A DNA stretch of 64,000 nt, from the NCBI GenBank assembly GCA_022606135.1, contig JABYQN010000001.1:4650001-4714000 (forward strand), written 5' to 3'. The DNA comes from Fomes fomentarius. Its lineage: Eukaryota > Basidiomycota > Agaricomycetes > Polyporales > Polyporaceae. Under the pieces are notes generated by a model, which did not search any database, was not told where the DNA came from, and worked only from the letters and a program-made list of their open reading frames with translations. Positions 24,158 to 34,166 of the stretch are shown here, piece after piece; within the stretch, counting starts at the first letter, position 1, and the number at the start of each line of letters is the position of its first letter. The position numbers and the translations under genes are program-made.

Positions 24158-25248
24158 GTGCCCAATACTCCTAGAGCAGAGTCCCCTGTTACACAAGCCC
24201 CACATCCAGAGACCCCAGACGACAAGCTCGAAGTTGCAGCGCTTATTGCATTGCCTGCATCCCCCATTCTAATCCCCTTACGGCCACCATCTGCTCCCCC
24301 CATCATGGGTACCCCAGGTCAGCAAACCCCCCCATTGGCTCCCCCTGGTGGTGGACTGCAGCAGCCTCAAGGACAGGCCAATGCACAGCCTGCTGCACTA
24401 GACCCCATGCAGGTGTTCACACAGTCCATGGCCCTGCTTACCCAATCGATGATGGCGCTTGTAACTGCCACCACCACCTCCAACACCTCCAAGGCCATGC
24501 AGAAGCCTGCTCCCTTCAAGGGAGAACAGGGAGGTGAAGTGTGCCGTTTTCTGGCTGCCTTCACCATGTGGGCCATGTCCCAAGGCAGCAGCGCCCTCAA
24601 CGTCCTAGATCCACAGGGCAATCCAACATGGGCTCGAGATGACCAGTGGATCTGCACCATGCTCTCGTACTTGCAGGACGATGCAGCCATATGGGCCACA
24701 CCAGCCATGGAGGCACTTACACAGGGCAACCTCCCCTACAATGGCAACTGGAACAAGTTCCGCACCCAATTCAAGGCATGTTTCGAGATGGTAGACAAAG
24801 CTGTAGATGTGAAAGAGCATCTTTGGAAACTTTGGAAAGGGAACCTCACCCTGCCAGAGTACACCACCCACTTCAACGAGCTGGCCGGTCATACAGGCTA
24901 CTCTTTGCAGGACCTCCGTGATCAGTTCTATGAACATCTCTCTAGCGCCATCAAGGACGAACTTGTACACACCACTTGTCCTATCGCTTCCCTAGATGAC
25001 CTGATCAAGGTGGCTGTGGAGATCGATGTTCGAATCTGTCAACGGCATGCAGAGAAGGCCCACAAGCATGGGCACACGACAGTGTTCCCCACCCCAAAGG
25101 TCTCCATCACTCCCCACATGACTTCATTTACCCCTGCGGCTCGTGATCCTAATGCCATGGAGATCGACACCACTCGTACGTGTGACGAGTTCAATTGCCT
25201 CATGCAAGGGAAGTGTTATGGGTGTGGCTCGGCTGCGCATGTGAAGAA
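24158..25248 (+). pseudogene. Gypsy Gag, truncated in its zinc knuckle
   Basis: Open frame with a proline-rich start, then a capsid-like region (FLAAFTMWAMSQGSSAL, WNKFRTQFKACFEMVDKA, LPEYTTHFNELAGHTGY, LRDQFYEHLSSAIKDEL) typical of fungal Ty3 Gag, and a nucleocapsid motif CYGCGSAAHVKND that lacks its last cysteine because the inverted copia LTR begins there. The likely start is the ATG at about 24158 or the one at about 24305. Confidence 0.75.
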
Positions 25249-25663
25249 TGATGAACTCTGAACCTGTAAGGCGAGGAGCAACTATAAGTCACAACAAAGA
25301 GAGATCTTCAGTCAGTGAGCAAACGACTGAAGAGCAGAGGCAAAGAAGGGACTGCTTATATACATGAGGGATGAGTCCATGAGTCAGTGAATAAAGCAGT
25401 CACATGTAGCCATAAGACGATGAGTCAGAGTCCATATCGGCATATGAGTCAGATACAGTCATAGCATGAGTCAGACATAAGGTCTAGAAGAGTCCAGTGC
25501 AGTGTGGAATGCACTGGTACACACAGGAATGCACAGTAACCATATGAACATGAGAAAGTACAGTAGGAGAACAAAGAAAACCATAAATGGTAAGTAGGAA
25601 CACAACCTATCTAATCATATGACCATACACAAGTGTACACAACTCCAGTCCGAGCACAGCCGG
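25249..25663 (-). repeat. Inverted, internally deleted copia LTR
   Basis: Reverse complement of the copia LTR, starting TGATGAACTCTG, ending at CAGCCGG where the full element begins. It lacks the first 19 LTR bases at the junction, plus a 121-base internal block and a 12-base block. The 121-base loss lies exactly between two 22-base direct repeats, as expected for slippage or recombination. Confidence 0.85.
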
Positions 25664-26230
25664 TGTTGAACTTCCGGACTACCGGCTGTGCTCGGACCGG
25701 AGTTGTGTACACTTGTGTATGGTCATATGATTAGATAGGTTGTGTTCCTACTTACCATTTATGGTTTTCTTTGTTCTCCTACTGTACTTTCTCATGTTCA
25801 TATGGTTACTGTGCATTCCTGTGTGTACCAGTGCATTCTACACTGCACTGGACTCTTCTAGACCTTATGTCTGACTCATGCTATGACTGTATCTGACTCA
25901 TATGCCGATATGGACTCTGACTCATCGTCTTATGGCTACATGTGACTGCTTTATTCACTGACTCATGGACTCATCCCTCATGTATATAAGCAGTCCCTTC
26001 TTTGCCTCTGCTCTTCAGTCGTTCGCTCACTGACTGAAGAGTAAGTCTCTTACCTACATATGCTCTACTCCTTCTTACTGACTTAGTACTTGTAGTCTCT
26101 CTTTGTTGTGACTTACAGGTACTTTACTCTGCAATATAGTCGTTCGCTCACTGACTGAATATCTCTCTTTGTTGTGACTTACAGTTGTGACTTACAGTCG
26201 CTCCTCACCTTACAGGTTCAGAGTTCATCA
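25664..26230 (+). repeat. Copia 5' LTR
   Basis: Begins TGTTGAACTTCC and ends GTTCAGAGTTCATCA. TATATAAG at about 25983. A 22-base unit AGTCGTTCGCTCACTGACTGAA... occurs at 26017 and 26138. GTAAGT follows the first unit and TTACAG follows later, which would serve as splice sites. Confidence 0.92.
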
Positions 26231-26247
26231 GGTTATGAGCCCTGCGC
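26231..26247 (+). promoter_or_regulatory. Primer binding site, initiator-Met tRNA internal (half-tRNA) type
   Basis: GGTTATGAGCCCTGCGC directly after the LTR is complementary to the anticodon arm of initiator tRNA-Met (GGGCTCATAACC), not to its 3' end. Priming by a cleaved half tRNA is known for several copia-type elements. Confidence 0.75.
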
Positions 26248-27281
26248 TCTTATCAGTTGCTGCTCTGTCGACACTCTGCGTGCAAACTCTGTTTGTCAAC
26301 TCTCTGCCCGTGCACCCTCCTCCACTTTCCCTAACTCTTGACTGTGCCCTCCTCCACTGCTGCCAGGGGGACTTTACTGCGCTCGTGACGCAGCCCTGAG
26401 CGCTTTTAGTAGTCGCTATCTAGTATCTTTGTACAACCTTTGGTGCTTTTGCAGCACACGGGTTTTCAAGTATCCTCAGCCAGGCCACGCACTTGCACCC
26501 GCCAGCTGTTGTAGCCAGGGTGGTTATCACCTTTGGACCGGAGAACAACCGTTAAGACCCTCCTTACTATACTCTTCTTAATACCTAGACCCGTATAGCT
26601 TTTCTTGGGCACAGTTGGCGACTTCTATCTGGATTGTTGGGAATATTGGCTTCCTGACCTTCTGGCTCACCTCAATAGGTGTTCCTCTCTACCAGATCTC
26701 GCACGTGGCAAGTCAATCATTGCGTTTTTCTCTGAACCATCGTACTGGAGCTGCCTACTACTGCCAATAGTCCTCAGCTCAGCTCCGACTCTGAAGCTGA
26801 AGTCAACGCTGAACTTGCAGAACATCATTCTACTGCATCAGTGTTTGATTGCTTGGAACAGCCCCATCTCTTTGATCTAGACAATCAGGTCGATCGTTAT
26901 CACTACGTCTACGACAACAGAGAGCAGGAGTGGGACCAGTGCAACGTACAGCTCTGTCCCAATCGCTATAATCAACTCCCTCTTCCGTACGAACCAACCT
27001 TCCACTGGGCATATCCAGCAACTTGGCAGCAGGACACCAACCCACAACATGGAGTTCCTCTTCCCTATCTTCAGGAAGAAACTCACGCACAGCCCTCCTC
27101 GTCTCGTCCTAAACTCTATCTCCGATCGCTCTTTGGAAACTCCCCTCCTGTCGATTCAAGTCCTCTTCCTCCAGTCTACCTTCCTCCTCCTATCATCACT
27201 GCGCCCCCTGTCGCGCCTATCACATTCACTCTAGAATTCAAGGAGGAATATCTCGATTCTCCCCAATACCTCTTATCCATC

Positions 27282-30200
27282 ATGGGAGATATCAAAGTCG
27301 ACTCTATCCCTGTCCTCTCTTCGGCAAATCAGTACAACGACTGGTCTGCCAAGATGAAGGGCTATTTCATCTTCATGGACTGTTGGAGTGTTGTCAAAGG
27401 CGCTACTCGTCCTACTGAGCAAGCTGCCAAGGACAAGTGGGATAAACTTGATGGGCAAGCTCGTGGCATGATGTACATGCGTGTCGCACCAAACTTTCAC
27501 TATGTTCTGGACACTCAGATTCCTGTCTCGGGTGGACAACCCAGGGACATGACTGCTGCTGAGTCCTGGGAAGCGTTACAGAACAAGTTTGGCAAGCCTA
27601 ACAGTGCCCACGTCTGGGGTTTGTTTGAGTCACTCGTTGCTGAGCCTCGGATGAACGAACAGAAGCCCCTTCAGGATCAGATGATGCGTCTTATCACACG
27701 CCTGCGCAAAATTAGTAGCAACAGCGTCACGCTCTCTGACAACATGCAAGCCCTTCTCTTGATGTCCAAAATCCCGGAGTCGTACCGGTCCATGGTCTCT
27801 GCGCTTATGGCGACTACAGACCTCGACAAGGTCACTCTCGACAACATCCAGTCGAAGACCTTGGCTGAGGAGTCCATGCGCAAGAACGGCCAGTCTGCGA
27901 ACAAGGTCTCCCAGACCAAGCTGAAGCCCAAGGGTCCCTGCTCTCATTGCGGGAGTGGCTCTCATCATGAGTCCAACTGCTATCAGAAGTATCCTGAGAA
28001 GTGTCCCAAAGGCAAGGGCAAGGGTAAAGGGAAGGACAAAGACAAGGATAAGGACAAGGGGAAGAATAAGGACACTTCTCATAACCATGCGCACGTCACT
28101 ACCAAGTCTGTATCATCTGTACTTGTAGCCGGTTCGTCTAACATCGCTGCTTCTTTCTACGATGAGGCTATGGCCTCGAACAGTGTGAACTGGACTGCAT
28201 GGCTGATGGACTCTGGAGCCTCTCAACATATCACTGGTGATCTCTCTGAGTTCATTGAGTACCAACCCTTCGATTCGCCTGTACTGTTTAACACTGCTGG
28301 ACAAGGTGATAGCAGCGTCATTCAGGCACTTGGGGAAGGAACTCTGTCTGGAGAAACCTGGTTAGACGGTCAGAAGGTAGCAATTACTCTGAACCACGTC
28401 TACTACATACCAGGCACCATTGGTCACATCTTCTCGACTGGCTCCATTGAGCGCAATGGTTACTCCCTCTTTCAAGGGGATGGGCGCATGTGCATTTTCG
28501 ACAAGCTGCCTGATGGTGCTGTCAAACATGGTTTGACAATTCATATCAAGGGTCGTAAGATCCTGGAGGTGCGATACAACCCTTCGTCTAATTGTTATTG
28601 TACTATTATTGAGCTTCACAAGAGCAAGCGCGTCCATCTCAATGTCCGTAAGTTCAAGACCTGGCACCGTCGCTTTGGTCATGCGGGCAAGGACATTCTG
28701 TGCAACCTTCCTAAGCATACTAAGGGGGTTGATGCTGTTGATCCTGCAGATGAAGAACCGTGTGATGGATGTGCTTTTGGCAAATCCACTCGTAACCCCT
28801 TTCCACCTTCTGAGAAGCGTGCTACTGAAGTTCTTGAGCGAGTCCATATGGACCTCGATGGACCTATGCGCACTCAGGCTATCGGAGGTTGGAAATACTT
28901 CGCCGGTTTCATTGATGACTATTCTGGTCTCGCTCGTGCTTACTTCCTTAAACACAAGTCTGATGCGATCCAAGCGTTCAAAGACTATAAGGCGTGGGCT
29001 GAGAACCAGACCAGCAAGAAGATCAAATTGATCTGCTCAGATCGAGGGGGGGAATACACATCAGACAAGTTCTCTACACTTCTTCGTTCGCATGGTATCA
29101 AGCACCAGAAGACTCTACTGGGTTCGCCTCAACAGAATGGACATGCTGAGCGCTGGAACCGCACTATTACTGAAAAGGCTCTGTCTATGCTCCACCAAGC
29201 AGGCCTTAGTCATGGTTTCTGGCAACCCGCTCTTGACACAGCCGTTCATATCTACAATTGTCAACCTATGCGGCGACACAAGTGGTTGTGCCCCATCACT
29301 GTTTGGGATGGTACCGTTCTGGACGTCTCTTACTTCAGAGTGTTTGGGTGCAAAGCTTTTGTCCACGTGCAGAAGGCAAAGCGCGAAGGGAAACTCAACA
29401 AGAAGGCTGTCGAGATGATCTTTGTTGGGTATGAGTCTGGTTCCAAGGGGTATAGGTTTTGGAATTCAGCCAACCGCTCTATCGTCGTGTCCCGCGATGC
29501 AACATTTGACGAAGAGTCTTTCCCTGCTCGCAACTTACCTGGCAACCGTCCTTCTACCCCGGACGACAGTCCGTTCTCAGATGATCAATTGGATGATTCC
29601 TCGAATGATGACTCTGATTCGGTTGATCCCAATGATGCAATTCCTTTCATTCCTCCCAACCTCTTCGAACCACCACAACCTGACCCTCCAGCGGATGCTG
29701 ATCCTGCTCCTCCTGCAGAAGCTCCTGCTGAGCCTCCTCCTCCTCCTCCACAATGTCCTCCTATGCCGCCTCCTGTCATTCCTCCTCGTCCTCCTCACAA
29801 ATGTGGCCGTCACCCTCCAGTGGGAGCTAATGAACCAAGCATTGCTCGTGACCGTCCTCGTCGCAAAAAAGCTGGTATTCCCCACAAGGACAGGACTGAT
29901 AACAACGTGTATGATGATCCTGCACGTGCTGATAATCAGATCGACAAGGATGGCAATCTGCGAGAAGCGGAGATGATACTCGCTTTTCTAGCTGCTGCTC
30001 AGTATAAAGCTGGCTTACCTCAGTCGCATAAGGAAGCCATGCACTCACCTGATGCTGGGAAATGACGCGAAGCTGAGAAGTCGGAGTTTGAGTCGCTCAT
30101 GGAGAATAAGACTTGGGTTCTCGTTCCTCGTCCCAAGGGCCGGCATGTTGTCTCTAACCGCTGGGTCTATGACATCAAACATGATGGGCGGTACAAGGCT

Positions 30201-31559
30201 CGTCTGGTTGCAAAGGGTTTCACTCAGGTGTGGGGAGGGGACTACCATGAGACGTTCTCTCCAGTGGCGTGGTTTGAGTCTATCCGGTATTTACCCATGC
30301 ATGCAGCGCTTGAGGACTGGGACATCGAGTCAATGGATGTCAAGACCGCGTTCCTGAATGGTGATCTAGATGAGGAGATTTATATGGAACAGCTGGAAGG
30401 CTGGGTCGTTCCTGGGAAGGAAGATCACGTCTGTCTACTCAAAAAGGCTATCTATGGTCTTAAGCAGGCGTCGCGTTAGTGGAATGCGAAAATTCATCAA
30501 TTGCTTCTAGATCTGGGATTTACACGGACATATTCTGATGCTGGGATCTACGTATATCGGCAACAAGGGGGGATCACGTCACAATTGTCGTTCTTTATGT
30601 CGACGATCTACTTCTGATGGGCGATCAGTCTAGTCACATCAAACAAGTCAAGTGTTCGCTTTCTAAGCAGTACAAGATGACGGACTTGGGGTCTGTACAG
30701 CGCTTCCTTGGTCTTCGCATCACTCGTGATCGATCTACTCGTATGATCGACATCGACCAGGAAGAGTACATCCAATCTGTTCTCAAGCACTTTCAGATGG
30801 CTGACTGTAAACCCTCACGTACACCCCTTCCTGCTGGTGCTGTCTTGGCAAATGCCGACAAACCAGCTTCCAATCAGTTCAGGCAATGCTACCAGAATCC
30901 CATTGGCAGTCTTTTGTACACCATGCTCAGTACACGTCCTGATATCTCCTTTGCTGTCACACGGTTATCGAAGTACAATGCCAATCCCTCTGAAGCGCAC
31001 ATGAGTTATGCGAAGTATGTCCTGCGTTACCTTCAAGGGACAAAGGCGTATCGCTTGCGCTACAAGGGAGCGTCTAATGACGGTCTGATTTCCTATTCGG
31101 ATTCAGATTGGGCCGAAGACCGTGATGATCGGCATTCTACCTCTGGCTTCGTCTTCTTGATGGCAGGTGGTGCTATATCGTGGGCTTCGAGGCGTCAGCC
31201 TACCATTCTCGCTCTCCTCTACTGAGGCGGAATATAAAGCGGCCTCTGATACCTGTCGTCAGTTGATCTGGCTGAGGACGTTTGGCGATGAACTTGGTAA
31301 TGACTTGACCAGGCCGACACCCATGTGTCTAGACAACCAGGGTTCGATTTTCCTGTCAGTCAATCCAGTAGTCGACTGGCGTACCAAGCACATAGAGATT
31401 TGCTACCACTTCATTCGTGAACAAGTGGAGTCTGGCTCTGTCGAGATCTTCTATGTTGCGACTGCGGATCAGTTGGCTGATTCTCTCACAAAGAACGTGC
31501 CTTATTCCATTTTGGCAAAGTTCGTTGATGAGATCGGTCTTGTTTCCGTTGCATCTTGA
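27282..31559 (+). pseudogene. Copia Gag-Pol with two stops and two frameshifts
   Basis: The ATG at 27282 starts a copia Gag (SSANQYNDWSAKMKGYF). In order: zinc knuckle CSHCGSGSHHESNC (about 27950), protease WLMDSGASQHIT (28200), GAG pre-integrase HHCC (TWHRRFGHAGKD and CDGCAFGKS), integrase HMDLDGP, FIDDYSG, SDRGGEYTS, GSPQQNGHAERWNR, then reverse transcriptase ([28 protein letters not shown]) and RNase H (SYSDSDWAEDRDD, STEAEYKAASD). Lesions: TGA at 30063-30065 where TGG is expected, TAG at about 30477-30479 where CAG is expected, a frame change near 30570 just before YVDD, and another near 31205 before STEAEY. All lie in the RT/RNase H part. The frame is open upstream to 26841, so a longer N terminus is possible. 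Confidence 0.9.
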
Positions 31560-31561
31560 AC

Positions 31562-31570
31562 GAGTGGGAG
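31562..31570 (+). promoter_or_regulatory. Polypurine tract
   Basis: GAGTGGGAG immediately before the 3' LTR start; standard plus-strand priming position for a copia element. Confidence 0.75.
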
Positions 31571-32137
31571 TGTTGAACTTCCGGACTACCGGCTGTGCTC
31601 GGACCGGAGTTGTGTACACTTGTGTATGGTCATATGATTAGATAGGTTGTGTTCCTACTTACCATTTATGGTTTTCTTTGTTCTCCTACTGTACTTTCTC
31701 ATGTTCATATGGTTACTGTGCATTCCTGTGTGTACCAGTGCATTCTACACTGCACTGGACTCTTCTAGACCTTATGTCTGACTCATGCTATGACTGTATC
31801 TGACTCATATGCCGATATGGACTCTGACTCATCGTCTTATGGCTACATGTGACTGCTTTATTCACTGACTCATGGACTCATCCCTCATGTATATAAGCAG
31901 TCCCTTCTTTGCCTCTGCTCTTCAGTCGTTCGCTCACTGACTGAAGAGTAAGTCTCTTACCTACATATGCTCTACTCCTTCTTACTGACTTAGTACTTGT
32001 AGTCTCTCTTTGTTGTGACTTACAGGTACTTTACTCTGCAATATAGTCGTTCGCTCACTGACTGAGTATCTCTCTTTGTTGTGACTTACAGTTGTGACTT
32101 ACAGTCGCTCCTCACCTTACAGGTTCAGAGTTCATCA
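31571..32137 (+). repeat. Copia 3' LTR
   Basis: 567 bases, same ends and same internal repeats as the 5' LTR; the only difference noticed is G in CTGAGTATC where the 5' LTR has A. Confidence 0.92.
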
Positions 32138-32371
32138 TGCTTGACTTTGTACATCTCTCACGTGGGCTGTATGTGTTGTGTGGGTTGCTTGGACTCAGCC
32201 TTCTTTTTCATCACTGCTCGATGAGCTGATAGACTGCACTGTAGACTTGAACATGGCCATGAGGTTGGGGGGAGCATATCTCATGTTAAACAGAAACAGT
32301 GTTTCTGGAGCAGCGGTCGTGGTAGCCTGTGAGGCCTTGTAAGCAAGAACAGCATAGTGAGACTGGTAAAG
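32138..32371. other. Spacer between copia element and solo LTR
   Basis: No gene seen. A purine run GGTTGGGGGGAG at about 32264 resembles a polypurine tract, but no LTR start follows it. It does not continue the gypsy gag. Confidence 0.35.
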
Positions 32372-32965
32372 TGTTGGAATTACTATGGACTATGGACTAT
32401 AGATATGCATTAGGCACTTATGGGCACAGCAATTTCTTTGGCTATGTTTCCTTCTTACCCGATATGGTACACTCAATACTGTACTTATATGGTTATCAGT
32501 TCTCACTTCGTCCAGTCCATTCCGGGGCGTTCTACACTGCTCTGGATAGTTCTAGATAGTCTTGGATGCATCCATGTGACCATCTTAAGTACTTTCTACA
32601 CCCTTCTCTTTGTTCTGTCTGAGTCATTGCTCCACATTTCTTACTCAGCATTGGTTCACTCTGACTCAGACATATCACATGCTCTCCTTTCTGTTGCTTA
32701 CTCATGCAGCTCCTGTACAGTATATAAGGAGGGACTTTCAGGGCTTTGTCTCCTCAGTCTTTGCTCACTGACTGAGGAGTAAGTACTTCATTCTACTATA
32801 TGCCTTATGCTCTTACTTACATAGTACCTATAGCTTGTCTGTCTGCATGTCTACTAGGTACTTATCTCTTTATGATTATAGTCTTTGCTCACTGACTGAG
32901 GACTCGTCTGTCTGCGTGTCTACTAGTCGTTGTGACTCTTGCCTTCACAGGTTCAGACTTCATCA
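32372..32965 (+). repeat. Related copia-type solo LTR
   Basis: Starts TGTTGGAATTAC and ends GTTCAGACTTCATCA, the same end pattern as the full element. TATATAAG at 32721. It shares the layout of two direct repeats (TTTGCTCACTGACTGAGGA at about 32759 and 32883) but is otherwise diverged, so it belongs to a sister family. No primer site follows, and flanking TAAAG and GCTGT do not match. Confidence 0.65.
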
Positions 32966-33237
32966 GCTGTTGGGCAAACACCCCTTGCACACATGTCTGG
33001 AGTTGGTTGTGGACTCTGTTGCAAGGTTTGATAGTAGTTGCATGGTCGGCAAGTTGCTCCATTTGGTTGAAGGGGTTGTTCTTGCTGCTTGTAGAGTTTA
33101 AGTGGACTCTGTAGTGTTGTAAAACCCAGTTGCGGTCCAGAGGTTTAGTTCGCAGGCAATCCTAGGTGAAGATAAACAAGCAGTCTATCTTTGAATTGCA
33201 ATTGTCCAGTGTGTCTTCGGGCGCTTGCTCTGAAGGA
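32966..33237. other. Spacer without a supported gene
   Basis: Lies between the solo LTR and the start of the second FunK1 block. No domain or repeat recognised. Confidence 0.4.
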
Positions 33238-33358
33238 TGGTAGAAGTGTCCGGGGCATAGCGCGATGTGATGTTTATCTATCAACAGCTATCAGGTATCA
33301 TGTCAGAAATTTCTGGCGCCCATCTCAATGCATCCACACGACAGATCAAGGACCATTC

Positions 33359-33487
33359 TGCACCACACGATAGGCGGCCTATAGGGGAGTGCAAAGGTGA
33401 AGACCGGATGATAGGCAGTCGATAGTCATGCAATAGGTTAACTTCGCCAAAATTGCACGCCTATAAGCCGCCTATCGCCCGGTGCAA
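33359..33487. repeat. Hairpin, possible MITE, in copy-C upstream region
   Basis: TGCACCACACGATAGGCGGC at 33360 and the reverse complement of 33450-33487 (TGCACCGGGCGATAGGCGGC) form arms of about 33-38 bases. There is no equivalent hairpin at the matching place upstream of copy B, so it is probably an insertion. Confidence 0.6.
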
Positions 33488-34058
33488 AATCTGAGGGTGC
33501 CCGGAGTGCCAGGTGGCTTTTGCATCCGGATGCACTTCCTAGCTACTCACTGTGAGTATTCTCGGGCACTCTGGCACCTCAAAAACATAGTACTGTATGA
33601 CTACGCTATGTAATTTACACCCCAGAACGTCCAGCGTAGCGATGTCAGGAGGGGGCAGAATATGGACGCCTAAAGGCGGATGCTCTGAATGCTCGTGGGA
33701 AAGTTCCGACATCAGTACTGCCAGTGACTGGGCACGTTGAGCTGGACTCAATCCATGGCACTTGTAGGCGACAAAATACAAACCCAGGAAGTTACGAAGT
33801 CCTCAACCAATGGTATTTGCCTAGTTGCTAGTGCTCCAGCGGTCATTGATATATCGAGAGCGTCCGTGAACATAATCTGAAAGACCTTTGCGCTATCAAA
33901 CACCTGGTCAGATTCCAGGTCTACAAGCAAATCTGTCTTGAACTGGGAAACACTCTTGACAGTCGTCGTGTGCCAGTAGTCCTGCATGGCGAGTTGGGAG
34001 TGGAAGGCCCCATGTGAGGGTTCCGTTGACTCAGGGGCGCACAGACGCCAGCACAATA

Positions 34059-34076
34059 TTGCGTGACGTCACGCGT
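34059..34076. promoter_or_regulatory. CRE/ACGCGT palindrome, site 3
   Basis: TTGCGTGACGTCACGCGT followed by CAAGCGCTC, as upstream of copy B. It is about 100 bases before the former first exon of FunK1 copy C. Confidence 0.5.
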
Positions 34077-34166
34077 CAAGCGCTCATTGGCGACGCCGGT
34101 CTTCATTTCCACACAAGCACTTCTTACAGAAAATAGCGCGACTAGAGCCGCTCGTTTACGCCAAGG

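Larger units (their letters stand above)
23309..25248 (+). mobile_element. Ty3/gypsy retrotransposon, 5' part only
   Basis: A 5' LTR followed by a gag frame that is cut at 25248 by an inverted copia LTR. No gypsy protease, reverse transcriptase or 3' LTR was found after the copia island, so only about 1.9 kb remains. Confidence 0.75.
25664..32137 (+). mobile_element. Full-length Ty1/copia retrotransposon
   Basis: 6474 bases with two 567-base LTRs, primer site, gag-pol and polypurine tract in order. LTRs differ at one base that I could see (26159 A, G in the 3' copy), which points to a young insertion. No 5-base target duplication is apparent: GCCGG precedes it and TGCTT follows. Confidence 0.92.

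Noticed and set aside
24158..25261. Gypsy gag as an intact stand-alone gene
   Set aside because: The frame ends in codons supplied by the inverted copia LTR and lacks the last zinc-knuckle cysteine.
25249..26230. Large palindrome as a Helitron or replication structure
   Set aside because: It is fully explained by two copia LTRs in opposite orientation.
29640..29800. Proline-rich stretch as a separate gene feature
   Set aside because: It is the usual low-complexity linker between integrase and reverse transcriptase in copia polyproteins.
27630..30248. Several 60-200 codon minus-strand frames in the copia element
   Set aside because: All are shadows of Gag-Pol; no independent motif.
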